NCBI RefSeq assembly: GCF_037975245.1
Contig: NC_092575.1
Coordinates: 26,190,841 to 26,254,840, forward strand
Reading direction: 5' to 3'
Length of the DNA: 64,000 bases
Origin: Apostichopus japonicus
Taxonomy: Eukaryota; Echinodermata; Holothuroidea; Aspidochirotida; Stichopodidae
Shown: positions 1 through 11,349 of the stretch, piece after piece
Numbering within the stretch: the first letter of the stretch is position 1
Layout: each line of letters starts with the position of its first letter
Translations under genes and position numbers: made by a program
The notes under the pieces: generated by a model
What the model saw: the letters and a program-made list of their open reading frames with translations, nothing else
What the model was told of the DNA's origin: nothing
Database searches by the model: none

Positions 1-504
1 GAAGTTGGCAAAAGTTACTGCAGCACCAGTTGACAAATACTATAACAAGGACTAACCTTACATGCAAAAAAGTTCACCCCTTGTTTGGTGCAGTAACAAG
101 TATTTCAGCATAATTACAAGGCTTCGTTTTATGTGTTTCGAGAACGCAGACGTCAGGATGGCTGACGAGTGACAGCAGACGACTACTGTAGCTGTATAGT
201 GTATAGGCCTAGCTGTAGCCGAGGCCCCTAAGCCTGTGAATCACTAGGCCAAGAACCACCTAGACTAGACACAACTTAGTTACATTGTACTAGTGTAAAT
301 AAGGCGAGCCAAGGCCTGATCTGGAATTTTACCAAATTTCACCCACCGATTAAGGTAGGGACCCAAGCCAAAGCAAGACAGTGTAGTTCCATGTATCCTT
401 GGCTGGGGATCGCATTAAAGAAGATTTTTTTTCGAAATCAGGCAAATCTCAAGAGACACTACAAAAGCTAAAATTTTATAGATTTTAAACCAGACTCAAG
501 TGTG
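1..504 (+). promoter_or_regulatory. Upstream region and probable 5' UTR of SPATA22
   Basis: No coding exon is visible here. The stretch lies immediately before the SPATA22 start codon, so it should contain the promoter and 5' UTR, but I see no clear TATA box or Inr and cannot place the transcription start. It includes a short run rich in 'aggcc' words near 200-330. Assignment rests only on position. Confidence 0.35.
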
Positions 505-3500
505 ATGAATTCGTTCAACTCGCAGACCTCAAGCTCAGCATCTGGTAAGATGAACTAGCCTACATTTATTGCATAAATGTCACTCGAGTCATACAGTGTA
601 TTTGCATGCTCCTACAATATTTGCATTGAATCATTGGAACAATGCACACTTCGACATCAATTTAGAATACCAAGTTAGGCCTAGGACATTAGGCAAAAAG
701 AGGTTAGGGTCCATAGTCATGCCATTAAAAGTTCTGCATAGCTTCATTATCATACTAATTGTCACAGAGGTCACAATAAGGATATTCTGGGTGAGTGTTT
801 GAGCTTAATGAGTTGATGCAGTTAATCATTAAGGCATTAGGCCCTAGCCTAAGCCAGCTGAGCTTCATATTTTATGCTCTTTTAAATACCCTAATTCCAT
901 AGTGTATAATACATCTTAATATGATCATGTTTTCCTATTCTGGGATTTTAATTTTCAGTTTGGTATTTTTATCTTCTTTCCTTAAGGGCACAAGATATTG
1001 CCAATATTCAACATGCGAAAGCGTCCAAGACAGGCATTATATGCTGTGCCATCAAGCCAAGAAATAAGAAATAAAGGTCTGTTAACCAATGCAATTTAAT
1101 CATTTTTGATATTACATTATGAAATTAGACTTGGGTTTGTCAAGTATTGTTAAAATATTCGGTATCATCCAAAGTCCCAAATTTCGATCATCACACTGAG
1201 ATCTTCAATTTGTCAGAATTACTGTTATAATGCTGCTTCAACAGCTGAAAAAAAGAAAGATGTTTACATGAACTCTCTTTAATCTACCTGAATATACTCT
1301 TTCTTTTCTCTTCAGAAGAAGTGGTTTCCTTGACAATAAATCATGAAAACCAACCTATGAATCCACAAAGTCAGAGTTTTGTACAATACAACCAGACAAG
1401 AAATGCATCAGCACAGTTCAAAGGTAAGTAATCTTTACAATTATTGTAATCATTATAAAACTCTGTAAGATGCAGTCTTGTTGGAACAGCTAACAATCCA
1501 TTCCATCCTTTTTTTTCTACTATTTTCAGTGTAATTTCTTCCATTTGAAAAAAAAATGATGTATTACAATTCTTTAAATGACAACTGCATTTTGCTCTGC
1601 CAAAGCCAAAAATTTCAATATCTAATTCTCACTGCTTGAAACATCCAAGGCCTATTACTAAGTACATTTTTAATACTACATAGGAAACTGGAACAAGCCT
1701 AGCAGTTCATTTGATAGTTCATCTAAAACCTTCAAGCAACCGACAGGGATTAGACCAAAGACACAACTCAAAAATACAAACCAGAGCCAAACCAGGTAGG
1801 TGGAGCTTATTTTCATTGTATGAGGCTTCCATTTAAGGCAGTGACATAGCTATGGGGGAGCGGGCTAGGTGCCTAGGCCTCCCCCCCCCCTCTCTCTAAT
1901 AATGCAAAACTTGGGTGAAATCAGAATAATCAAAGAAATTTATAAATATCATTGATTAATAAAGCAACCGTTTTGGTGGTAAAAACATAATCATAATCCC
2001 AATATGATGGGCTAGTGTAGTTGACAAAATTATGCTTGTGCTGTTACTTAAAAGTGAAATAATTCCTAAGTAGAGTTCATCATCCAATTCCAAGTATAGG
2101 ATTAACTGCCAATACTTAAGAACCTGTGTTTCCAGGCCTATTATTTCACAATTTTAGCCACTTTCTAAAAATGTCAGTGCATAAAATATCTACTGACTAA
2201 ATTCAAATCCAAACTGGCCCTTCCTTAAATTAATACAAAACAACATTTGTCTTTACTGGCAGAAAAATGCCAGGGCCATTTTCTTCTTCTCTTTTCTACT
2301 AGCAAACTGAAATCCACTGGCCTGGTTTAAATGATATTTTGTTGAGATAACTGTCATGTTTCATAAAGTGTCTACAAATGATACCTTTGTGACTCTTTTA
2401 TTTGCAGGAAACTTCCTCCGATGCAACTTCTTCCGAATAACAACAAAGCAAACTCAACCAAAAGTCAATGGTCCCGGGACCAAAGTAGCACACCCAGAAC
2501 TGCAGTGGCACACAAAAGTTCAGTACAGAGCTTTCAAAAACAACCAAAGCTCACTAAGCTGGAGAATCCATCCTACAGCTATCATACCAGTAAAGAGACC
2601 AGTTTCCAATCAAATGTCTCACACAATGTGTTTCAGGTTAGTTCCTGCAATTGCCAGTTTTATATTTCACTACAAAACATAGTATTATCTTGGTTTTAAT
2701 ACTTTTTCTGTTTTTTTGTGACTTCAAATTTGAAGAGCAAATCATTTGTCTCCATTCACATTAGTTTGAATCATGATATATTTATGACTCTTACATCACT
2801 CCAGCACTCAGTCATTTTCAGTTGGAGGGGTCCAAACAATTTTAGTTGAGGGGTGTAATTGTACACATGGTGTCACAGATGGGGGAGTAGTCTGCATCCC
2901 CCTCCTCCACACCATGTGCCCCAGTCTGGTTATGAGCCTGAGTTTTGGTCATTTTCATCATGTGCCACTGAAGTGTATTAAATTGTCAAGGCGACATTTT
3001 GAAATGATACAATCCCATTGTAGGAAGGATCAAACTCCCAACACCTCCCCCCCCCACACACTCCTCCTCCAAAAGGATCAATAGCTTTCCACTTGTATCC
3101 TAGCAGGTGTTAAATGAAATTGCTTCATGTTGTCAGTAATTTACAAATGTGTCACTTAAAGCTATGGTTATTTCCCTTCCAGGAAAGAATCAGCACCACA
3201 ACTCCTCATGAGGCACAGAGTACATCTGATATGACAAGAAACAAAGTGATGCAACCAAAGGAAACAATGGGAAGTTCTTTGAGGGTGCTCACGCTTGGTG
3301 TCGAAGGTGTAAAGAAATGGAGTCAAATCTTATCGGATGGAATGCTCCTATTTGAAGTATTTGGTAGGGTTGGAACTGTTAAATGCACACAAGTTTTCAT
3401 TCTTTCTTTATGGTGTAACGTGACTGCTAGCTATCTATAAGAGTGATTCCACCACTCGAGATTAACCAGCAGTCACAAACACAAAAGAGACAAAAAAAGA

Positions 3501-5033
3501 ATTTGTTCTGTTGAATTATAATTATTTATTTTTTTTAGCCTTTGAAGATCCTGTTAGGATCGAAACGTCAGGCCAACTCACTTTTACACAATCTCCTACA
3601 CAGGCTCTCTAGTGGATAAGCAGTTTGCTAACAGTTTTAGTTTATTTGGAATTATAATTAAAACATACTATACATTAACACATGTAACAAATTAATTTCA
3701 GCTACTTCCAATCACTTGAGGGCAGGGCGTGGTTCCTGGTAGGTTGGCGAAAGAGGTGGGTTTGATAAAGTGGTGAGAGCATGGTTCTGTAATGGGCGAA
3801 TATATAGGTTGAAGAAAAGTTTCTCGCGAAGAGAATTGGAAAAGAAGGTTCCAAGTAAACTTTATTCATAACATAAGTTCAAATCTAGAACATCCAAAAT
3901 AAAGTACAAGTACCCTCAAGGTAAATGGATTGGCGAAGTAAGTTCAACAAGCAAGAGAGAGAAATCAGCATAGGTGTATTCATTGCATATGCTTTAGCAA
4001 AAGCCACGTGAGAGCAGGCACGTGCAAAACAGAACGGCCATGTAGAATTAACAAAGTAGAACGGCGTTGACCGTGGAAGCAGGCACGGGCAAAACAGAAC
4101 GACAATGTAAAAGTTGGCTAAATAACGAGAAGATAGGCAACATGTATAGCAAAGAGAAGACACCCTTCTTGTTGGGCGGAGTCAATAGAACTAACTCCAA
4201 GCTACTGCCAAAGAGGAGCCAGCACTTAGCTAAGACAGTACATAAAGATTACCTCCAAGAACACATCTGTAGTGCAAACAAAAACATTTATTTATTTATT
4301 CCTAGCATCAAATAAAATCCATTACAAATTACTTCTTCCTTGTAATGTCAGACATGATGCTGGCATTTTTCCTTCACTGAAGAAAAAAGGATTCAAACTT
4401 ATGGTGATATCATGACACTTGTTGTAACTTAAACAAATACCTTAATTTCTTTTATGTTTTACAGGTCTGTTGAAGTCCGAGGTGACTTACAATTCAGAAA
4501 AGTCGGCAAAACAATTCACTGTGAAGGATGGCAACCACACGATGCAGTGTATTTTCTATGAAACTGTAAGATGTTTACCTTCTATGACAGGCACTAGCTC
4601 TCTTAAACAATTTGATATTTGTAGAATTCATATGTTATTATATATGTTCTAATTAGTCTCCTTACCTATTGTTTTGCATATTTCAAAATTCAAATTAGAA
4701 AATACATCTGAATTGAATAGAATAATAAGATGATTGTGAATGTAATGATTAGCTTCCACTTTGATTTGAAAAGTTCATTTGGTAAAAGGGGAATAATCAT
4801 GTTTACTTAAATTCTTTTTATTGTTTTCCTTACTGCAGGATCGCGTAATGCCACATCTGAAAAGAGGTCAGTGGATAAGATGTGTTGGTATTTTCCAAAA
4901 CAACATAACCATCTTTCAGTGTGTTTCTGTCAGGGAGGTCTCACCAAATGAACAAAGATGGATGAAAGCACAGATGGGAGCTTGCGAAAAAGTCATTAAA
5001 TCTCATGCATCTATTGTGAAAATGGAACCATAA
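505..5033 (+). CDS. SPATA22: SPATA22, meiotic recombination factor (MEIOB partner), 8 coding exons
   Basis: Model: join(505..544, 987..1076, 1316..1423, 1684..1795, 2408..2636, 3183..3363, 4465..4565, 4839..5033), 351 aa; human SPATA22 is about 363 aa. All introns are GT-AG and all phases agree. The N-terminus has a short basic patch (ILPIFNMRKRPRQAL, about residues 16-30) like the FNQKKR segment of vertebrate SPATA22. Residues about 35-220 are polar, Ser/Asn/Gln-rich and look disordered. From about residue 226 a conserved C-terminal domain begins: LRVLTLGVEGVKKWSQ, LLFEVFG, KQFTVKDGN, CIFYET, RCVGIFQNN and FQCVSVREVS all match the RPA-like OB fold through which SPATA22 binds MEIOB. From family knowledge, the MEIOB-SPATA22 complex binds single-stranded DNA with RPA and is needed for meiotic double-strand break repair. 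A poly(A) signal AATAAA lies at 5066. The gene converges on SUPT4H1. The identification is based on remembered motifs, not on an alignment. Confidence 0.87.
1076..3182 (+). other. SPATA22 introns 2-5, no further gene
   Basis: Introns 1077-1315, 1424-1683, 1796-2407 and 2637-3182 are AT-rich and hold no recognisable gene. Around 1845-1900 there is a poly-C tract beside a 'gtgacatagctatggggg' stretch, a word typical of the decayed ends of small hAT-like elements, but I cannot define both ends. A second C-rich tract lies at 3050-3070. Confidence 0.4.
3364..4464. other. SPATA22 intron 6, repeat-derived DNA
   Basis: Besides the hammerhead-like motif, this intron has an imperfect tandem copy: 'gcaggcacgtgcaaaacaga' near 4014 and 'gcaggcacgggcaaaacaga' near 4079, about 65 bp apart. 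Short open frames on both strands look accidental. The whole 3530-4320 part reads like inserted repeat DNA, but its borders cannot be fixed from one copy. Confidence 0.35.
3537..3573 (+). mobile_element. Degraded hammerhead-ribozyme motif of Penelope-like type
   Basis: In SPATA22 intron 6. The segment shows a 4-bp outer stem (GCCT/AGGC), a stem-loop GATCC-tgtta-GGATC and the strand CGAAACGTC. This is the layout of the minimal hammerhead ribozymes known from Penelope-like retroelements: CTGATGA, stem II, GAAAC, GTC. The first core strand is damaged here and reads CTTTGAAG where CTGATGAAG is expected, so cleavage is unlikely. It marks a fossil retroelement end. No reverse transcriptase reading frame is visible nearby. 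Confidence 0.5.
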
Positions 5034-5560
5034 AGGATACTTAACCTTGTTGACATGAACACAAAAATAAACACATATGTGAAACTGTTACATAACTTAA
5101 AACATTTTGTTCTGGATGGTATCTAGATAGATTAGATAGTAAATTACTCCAAATACGAAAAGTAGTGTTACATGTTCAAACACCTGTTTACTCATTAGTA
5201 CCTTTCCTTGTCCTTGGAGTGAGCATATTCTTCCTTTGGAATGCAATGTTCACCATTTTTTCAAGATCACACAGGTATGTGGAATCGATAAAGTATCATT
5301 ATAAGGAACTGTCACAATTAATTGAACTCCACAGTTACAGTATATGAACAGAACCTGGTAAACAACTTAACTTTATCCACCTTTGGTGAAAATGTCCCAC
5401 ATTTTCACAAGACTTACTTCCTTTTTGTCTATATCTTCAATGTGGGTAATGAATGAGACTGCAAGGCAAACCCTACCATTAACAGTTCAGTACGAGTCAC
5501 TAAAACATCGTTGAATGACAGGGAATGAATTCACGTACATAAAAGCATTCATTTCTACCA
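5034..5560. other. 3' regions between convergent SPATA22 and SUPT4H1
   Basis: About 530 bp separate the two stop codons of the convergent genes. It should hold both 3' UTRs. AATAAA at 5066 on the plus strand fits SPATA22. I see no clear AATAAA for SUPT4H1 on the minus strand. Confidence 0.5.
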
Positions 5561-8500
5561 TTAAGAGTTAGTGCTGGTATCTCGTGATCTATATTGTATT
5601 CCTCTACTTTTAAGTTCTTGAACAATTCCTTTGGGGAGATGACCCGTCACAGAAATAGCATAACATCCTTTGGTGCAACGACCTTGAGAAAAGATGAAAA
5701 AGTGATGTAAAAAGTATGCAGTAAATACTTAATTTTAATATCAAGAAATACATCAATATTTAATTTAAAATAGTTTATTAACAACAGCATGTTGGAATAA
5801 AGCAATTCCTTCATCAGTTGAGATTTACAAATGGAAATTTACTCTTAAATCAGTTGTTTCATTATTTTATGCTCTTGTTTTGCCAGGAAAATGTTTTTAA
5901 TCTTTGAAATTACCTGTTTAGAAATATTGTTATACCATTCGCTTTCACTTTCATGCAGAGAAAATATCATATACTATAATATGACGATGCTATTATCCTG
6001 GTTATTGTTAACTATTTCACTGCAAGTGCCAATAAGATATGTTAACACCATTGAGGGAAGTTTGTAAATATCAAGCAAGCAAGATTTCAGCTACGTTTAT
6101 AACATTTGTTAACTAGGTTTCAAAAACTTGGAAGTTTCTCTACCTTAAAATAGCTACTATCATTATTTACAACCTAAATGGTTTCTTGTTCTGACAAGAA
6201 TGCACCCACATATGAAGTTCAAGCATTCTTTAATCTGTAGTGTATGTAGTTCAAAAACCAAAGTATCACACATATACACTGACGTATCACGTATCCACTG
6301 GTTTAAATCACTTATTTAACCAAACGAAACATGCAAAACAAAACACATGAGAACGAACTTATGTTTTGCGTCTTTATTGTAAACGAGTAAATGCCGAACT
6401 GATCTAAGATGATACATATTGATGTACATACAATCTGGTATAATGATATGTAGGTGATAGGTCAGCGGACAGACCAACGGTGGTTTCGAAGAACCCTAGG
6501 AAGACTGCATCAGAATACTAAAACTTATCAATATACTACATACAGCATATAATGTTGCAAATGCCTTAATGAATTCTTTATCGTTCATCGTTTCTTCCTC
6601 AAAAAGAAACAATCCGTCTGCCCAACATTAAACATATTGTATATGGAGCATCTCAATGCACTTATATTGCTATAGTAGATAACTAGATACTGAATCCTTC
6701 TGTAAGATGAAAATTTGAAATATCATCACTAGACATTTAAAGGAAGTGAAGACTCGCGCACAAAGAAACAACTGATGCCGGTTAAATGACCTAGCTTGGA
6801 ATATGGCGTAACAGAAGTGTTAGACACTACCATCGATCCCAGAAAATACACACACAGCTTGCAACCATCGGTAATTAGAAACTAGTGTACAGTCAATACC
6901 TGCAGCTACAGTCAATACCCACAACACAGTGTACATGTATAGCAGCGATGGATCTCTCAGATCCAGATAAAAGATAACAAGGTATCACGTTTCATTACTG
7001 AGATACCCGGTTCGATTCCCCGCCGACGGCAATGTGTGTCGTCTGGCAAGGGTGTTGTTCAATAACAACTTCCCGACATGGACGTTAAATGGATGTGTGC
7101 CGAGAGATTGGCTTCGGTCAGCTTGCGAGTCTACAAGCCTCCACGGCTTCTTTCGCGAGTTCCTGCTTGCGGGAAGATCACATATACATACATACATACA
7201 TACATACATACATACATACTGTCTGCATTTCATAGTGACAAGAAGAAAACTTCACTTGCAAGCAACAGAAAGTTAACTTTTCAGAGGGCGGCACACGGTT
7301 TGGGGCGAGTCTTCAATGCCTTAAACTGGTTATTATCTTGGTATTAATGTGTTTGGATGATCAAGTGATCCTCTGTGAAAGAATTGGTACTTACTTGTCC
7401 TCTGCCATTTAGCAACCCAACTATCTTCAGGAGTCATCAGTGCAATCATTCTAAAAGAGGAATACATAATAATTTGATGTCAAAGATACAGTCAACACTT
7501 GGTACACAGATATGGCTTCACTACTGTAAACACCATGGATAAAAATGGAGATGAAACTGCAGACAAATTGTGGCATTATTTAATTTACTTCAGACTTTAT
7601 ACTGCAGTAAAGTATATTTAATACACATGCATGGCAAGAATTTCACCGACAGTTATAATAAAGTATAGAAAGTATGAAAAGCAGAACCCCCTGTGGGGAA
7701 AAAAATAATAGAGGGAACATTTATGAAATACAACTGGAAGAAGAGGAGAGAGAAGCAAAATGTATATGGAGAACAAATAAACTTGACGGTCCTGAGATCA
7801 AGTGAACCATCTCTTCCGCAGCAAGAAAAAGGCTCTCTATGTGTAACATGTATGTTACCCTACAGAGTGTTGCAGTAGGAATATTGCAATGAACAAGAGT
7901 ACAATACAATGAAAGTAATCTTTCTTGGGGACTACAAGTTCAGTTTCATGAAGCACACCAACCAATCCTAAAAAAACTGTACAAGCTATCAGTATCAACA
8001 TGGAGTTTCAAGTTCCGATGGTGTTTTAACTTCAACTCTAGGGAATTTCACACTGAATGGTTCTCTTTATAAGAGTGCTTTTAAGCAAGGTATTGAATGT
8101 GGAGGTTGGATGATGACATAATAAATTAATTTCTTTACACTGATCCTAGAGATTAGCTGGCTACATCAGATACCTCTCAAAATACAATGGAAAGACTGTT
8201 CACGGTAGACCTTTTTTGCTGCAACATTCAAAGCAAATTTGTATTCCTTGGAAATATTGTCCTCTAAGACATACTCTGATTGGCTATGTTACTGCAAAAC
8301 TTCTATCTTGCTTACTGTATGTTTGTTTGCACTATAAGATCAATAGAAAATATAAGCTTTGCAAAATATCTGCTTTCTTACCCATCAAAGGAGGAACTAG
8401 TACAGTCCATAACCATGTCTCTGTTTCCTTTCATCTGCAAGTATTCTTCACAATTATCACATCCATCTGCTTCAAACTGATCAGTTGTCTGGGGAAAACA

Positions 8501-9123
8501 AATTTAAAGTCCCATCTTATTCCATCACTTTTCTGTCAAACGTACATTGCCTACACCTATGGTGACCGAAAACTTGAATGCATATTCAGCAATGTATAAC
8601 AACAATTTCTGAGTTTTGACAATACATAAACACTCCATGACTTCTGTTACATAATGAGTCAACAATAGACAAACTGTCTTTCCCTGACATTGGGGCCTAC
8701 ATCAAATGATTCATGAAATAATATTTATAGGATTAGGAGCCTGCAATATAACAGTTTAAGATCAATCATCCTGCCCAAATTCTTATTCCCAACCATTACT
8801 CACAACGCAAGTGCAACCAGATGAAAATATATAATAATGATCTAGGCCTAATATCAATACAAACTAGTTTTGACGATATGTTTCTGTGGAATGTGGTTTC
8901 GCAACGACCACATGGAGAAGATGCAAGTACATACATTACTGCAACATTTTACTGCATTTATTGTTGATGAGTAGCAATTCCACGAAAACAGAAATGAAAG
9001 TAGCCTAACCTAAGCTTAACGTTGCATTTAAAACATGGAATCATTGGTAATACCACAAACCTTGATGAGAGAACAAAGAAGACAAGCTCTTGTGTGTCTC
9101 AGTTCTGTTGGTACAATATCCAT
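5561..9123 (-). CDS. SUPT4H1: SUPT4H1 / Spt4, DSIF elongation factor zinc-finger subunit, 4 exons
   Basis: Model: complement(join(5561..5682, 7395..7450, 8382..8488, 9061..9123)), 115 aa; human SPT4 has 117. All exons are short and easily missed. The protein starts [19 protein letters not shown], followed by [20 protein letters not shown]. Cys14, Cys17, Cys31 and Cys34 form the expected CxxC...CxxC zinc finger. Then come [25 protein letters not shown] and the C-terminal stretch [20 protein letters not shown] ending in RSRDTSTNS. Each block matches the Spt4 family in order and spacing. Spt4 pairs with the NGN domain of SUPT5H to make DSIF, which clamps RNA polymerase II and controls pausing and processivity in the nucleus. 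Exon 4 aligns [12 protein letters not shown] with human SNFKPGVYAVSV. The gene is complete and in frame. It is divergent from SMG6 across about 2.2 kb. Confidence 0.95.
6741..7320. mobile_element. TTAA-flanked MITE, copy A (interrupted by a SINE)
   Basis: TTAA stands on both sides (6737-6740 and 7321-7324). The termini are inverted repeats: the left end reads AGGAAGTGAAGACTCGC and the right end, complemented, AGGCATTGAAGACTCGC. A second copy in the opposite orientation lies at 34280-34626 and matches along its length, apart from the SINE. TTAA target duplications are typical of piggyBac- and Kolobok-type transposases; the element itself has no coding capacity and would need one of these in trans. 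Confidence 0.8.
7001..7216 (+). mobile_element. 5'-truncated tRNA-derived SINE with CATA tail
   Basis: This insert is absent from the second MITE copy, so its borders are visible. It is flanked by a 5-bp duplication TACTG (6996-7000 and 7217-7221). It begins with a B-box-like GGTTCGATTCC at 7010-7020, lacks an A box, and ends in a (CATA)n microsatellite. The 3' part, with 'gagttcctgcttgcgggaag', recurs in reverse at about 16865-16945 in SMG6 intron 2, also beside a CATA-like tail. The features fit a Pol III-derived SINE whose 5' end was lost on insertion. Confidence 0.7.
7451..9060. other. SUPT4H1 introns 1 and 2
   Basis: Introns 7451-8381 and 8489-9060 (apart from exon 2 at 8382-8488) are AT-rich with no recognisable gene or defined repeat. 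A plus-strand open frame at 8216-8599 overlaps exon 2 antisense and is not a gene. Confidence 0.5.
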
Positions 9124-11349
9124 CGTACTCAATTGTTAACCAGTTAAAGACTGTCTTATTGTACTAATTTAAGTAGTCAAATCGAGAAAATGGACGCTTT
9201 TCTTAATGTTGGGGTAACCAAATAACGATTCAGAATTATGCTAGGTCAAAACTGAACAATGTCTATCTGGAATAGTTGACACTGGATGTCTATTGTAACG
9301 TGAGTGATCGAGAGAGGAGTTGCAGAGGGGGAAATCCTCGGGGTCCGTGTGGCATTTACGGTGATAGCCGGGAAAAGATTGGATAAAAAATAACTTGGCC
9401 TCATTTTCAAAATATATTTAAGCATGAGTTAGTTCTTGAAGAGGTGGTTCGGTGAACTTTCCCCTATGCGCTTTCACCCGATTCCAGCTGCGGAACAAGG
9501 GGTGTTGCTAAAACGAATGACAATTGCGTTACACATAACGAATGACAATATGTTGTACACACTAAAAAATTGCGTTGACTAAAACGAATGACAGTGAATG
9601 ACAGCACAGACATTTGCTTCAACCGGATATCACAGTTCAGACTTCGTGGGTATATTTTAGCCACGCAAACCGAGTGGACGAGAAGTGCGTTGATTACAGA
9701 TCTAGTCAAATACGGACAAGATACAAACGCACCTTATAGTAAGCGAAATTGTAAGTCTGATTTTACTAACAATACTATAATCTTGAAACGGCTTCAGTTA
9801 TCTTTCTATATTAATCTACAGAGGTAAATGTCAAAAGCATAGCACTCAAGCGCATTCTCACACAAAAACTTTCCCTGGGGTTTCTATCCGTAAATTACAC
9901 CAAAACCCTGCAACCAGGTAACATGCGATTTTCCTCAAATCATTTTTGCGCAGAAAACCAATAACCGCATTTACTCCACTCCGTTAATCATTCTATCTCC
10001 ACTCACCACTGTCCTTCGTTGCATGTCATTCGTTGTCATTCGCTGTCATTCGCTGTCATTCGCGAATGATAATTAACTCTGTACAAAGTCAATTGTCATT
10101 TGGTCATTCGCTGTCATTCGTTTTAGTTTGTCCCTTGTGGGGGCATGATATATACCTTCAACCCCACATAAAATTAGCAATAGTATTTCCGATATGGAGA
10201 CTTGGTTTTCCCTCCTGATCTTTTTCATCTACTTTTCATCTACATTTATTGACATCGCTGCGATCAGCTGATAGCTGACGTGGAAAGTTTATTTCTAGTT
10301 CACTACTTAATTGTTGCGAGCCTTCAACTATAAGTACTTATTAGATGGTTGAACAATCTTCTTTCATCAGAGTCTTTAGAAATATTGACGTCCTTAAGTT
10401 TGGCGAAACTTGCTCTGCTGTAAATGGAAATTTCAATAGGCGTCATCACAGGTATGTGAACAGCTGAAACCTCTGTCAATTCGGTCTGTGTAACTGATTA
10501 GGCGTGGATCCATGGTGTCGGGTGGGCACTATATCATACACCCCCCCCCCCTGCCCAACCCTTCCCCTTCAATAGCACACTGCTAAAATCAAAGGGAGTT
10601 ATTAGCACAACCTTGGTATAAACCTAAGTATAGACCTCCTTCAAAGCCTACATATGGTTTAGAATGCTCCACTGATTATAATACTATATATTTTATTTCC
10701 GGGGTCCCCCGCAAACCTCTATACATGGGAATTGTCATCAACGACCTCAGGGGTCACACCCTACTATTAAAATCCAAGCTTGTTAATAAGCTAAAACCAG
10801 AGTTATAATTTATCAAATTAATTGGCATATTGTATGAATGAATTTCACTGATAGACCGAAAGGAACACTACATATGAAACAAGACTTGTTGGTATTTGTT
10901 ACAGTAGTTACCGTATGCCTATATAGCCTAGCAAGGTCTAATGTAGGCTACATATCCATTTTTTCATGGTTGTTATTTTCATTGTCTTTCGGTTCGCTGA
11001 TTGGATAAAAATCTCAACCCCCCCCCCCCCCTCGAGAGATATGTTTCGTGCCCACCCCTGGGCCATATACCTCTCATATGACTGGCTAAATTTTTTGGCC
11101 AACTGGGTCAGACTGTTTGTACTTCTCCACCCCACTGCTACAGTGAATCACTAATCCCTATGTCAGATTTTCTTGTAAATAAATCCAAAGGACGCCGTCA
11201 ATTCTTTACAACCGTTGCTCGTCTTCAGTTTACCCAGTGTAGTTCTGCATACGTACGTACCAGTACAGTGTGTGATCGTAATAGTGGAACTGGTTCGATC
11301 GTAAATTTAATGTGAAGCTTTCAACAGATGACAGTATTTTCATAGAATA
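9124..11349. promoter_or_regulatory. Head-to-head upstream region of SUPT4H1 and SMG6
   Basis: About 2.2 kb separate the two start codons. It should contain both promoters: SUPT4H1's close to 9124-9300 and SMG6's close to 11170-11349. No TATA box is convincing. The middle carries an inverted-repeat element (9495-10140) and two poly-C tracts (near 10540 and 11020). Confidence 0.4.
9495..10140. mobile_element. Non-autonomous inverted-repeat element with clustered CGAATGACA motifs
   Basis: The left end reads ACAAGGGGTGTTGCTAAAACGAATGACA; the right end, complemented, reads ACAAGGGACAAACTAAAACGAATGACA, an imperfect terminal inverted repeat. Inside each end the word CGAATGACA or a near variant is repeated: about four times forward at 9515-9605, and several times in reverse at 10024-10120. 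Repeated short words near the ends resemble transposase-binding arrays. No transposase is coded and no clear target duplication is visible, so the family is unknown. Confidence 0.6.

Larger units (their letters stand above)
5683..7394. other. SUPT4H1 intron 3, hosting a nested MITE/SINE
   Basis: A 1.7-kb AT-rich intron. The left 1 kb (5683-6736) shows no gene or clear repeat. The right part carries the TTAA-flanked element and its nested SINE, described separately. Confidence 0.5.

Noticed and set aside
10505-11065. Possible inverted repeat between two poly-C tracts
   Set aside because: Only GGGTGGGCAC is shared between the two ends; beyond that the arms do not match well enough to define an element.
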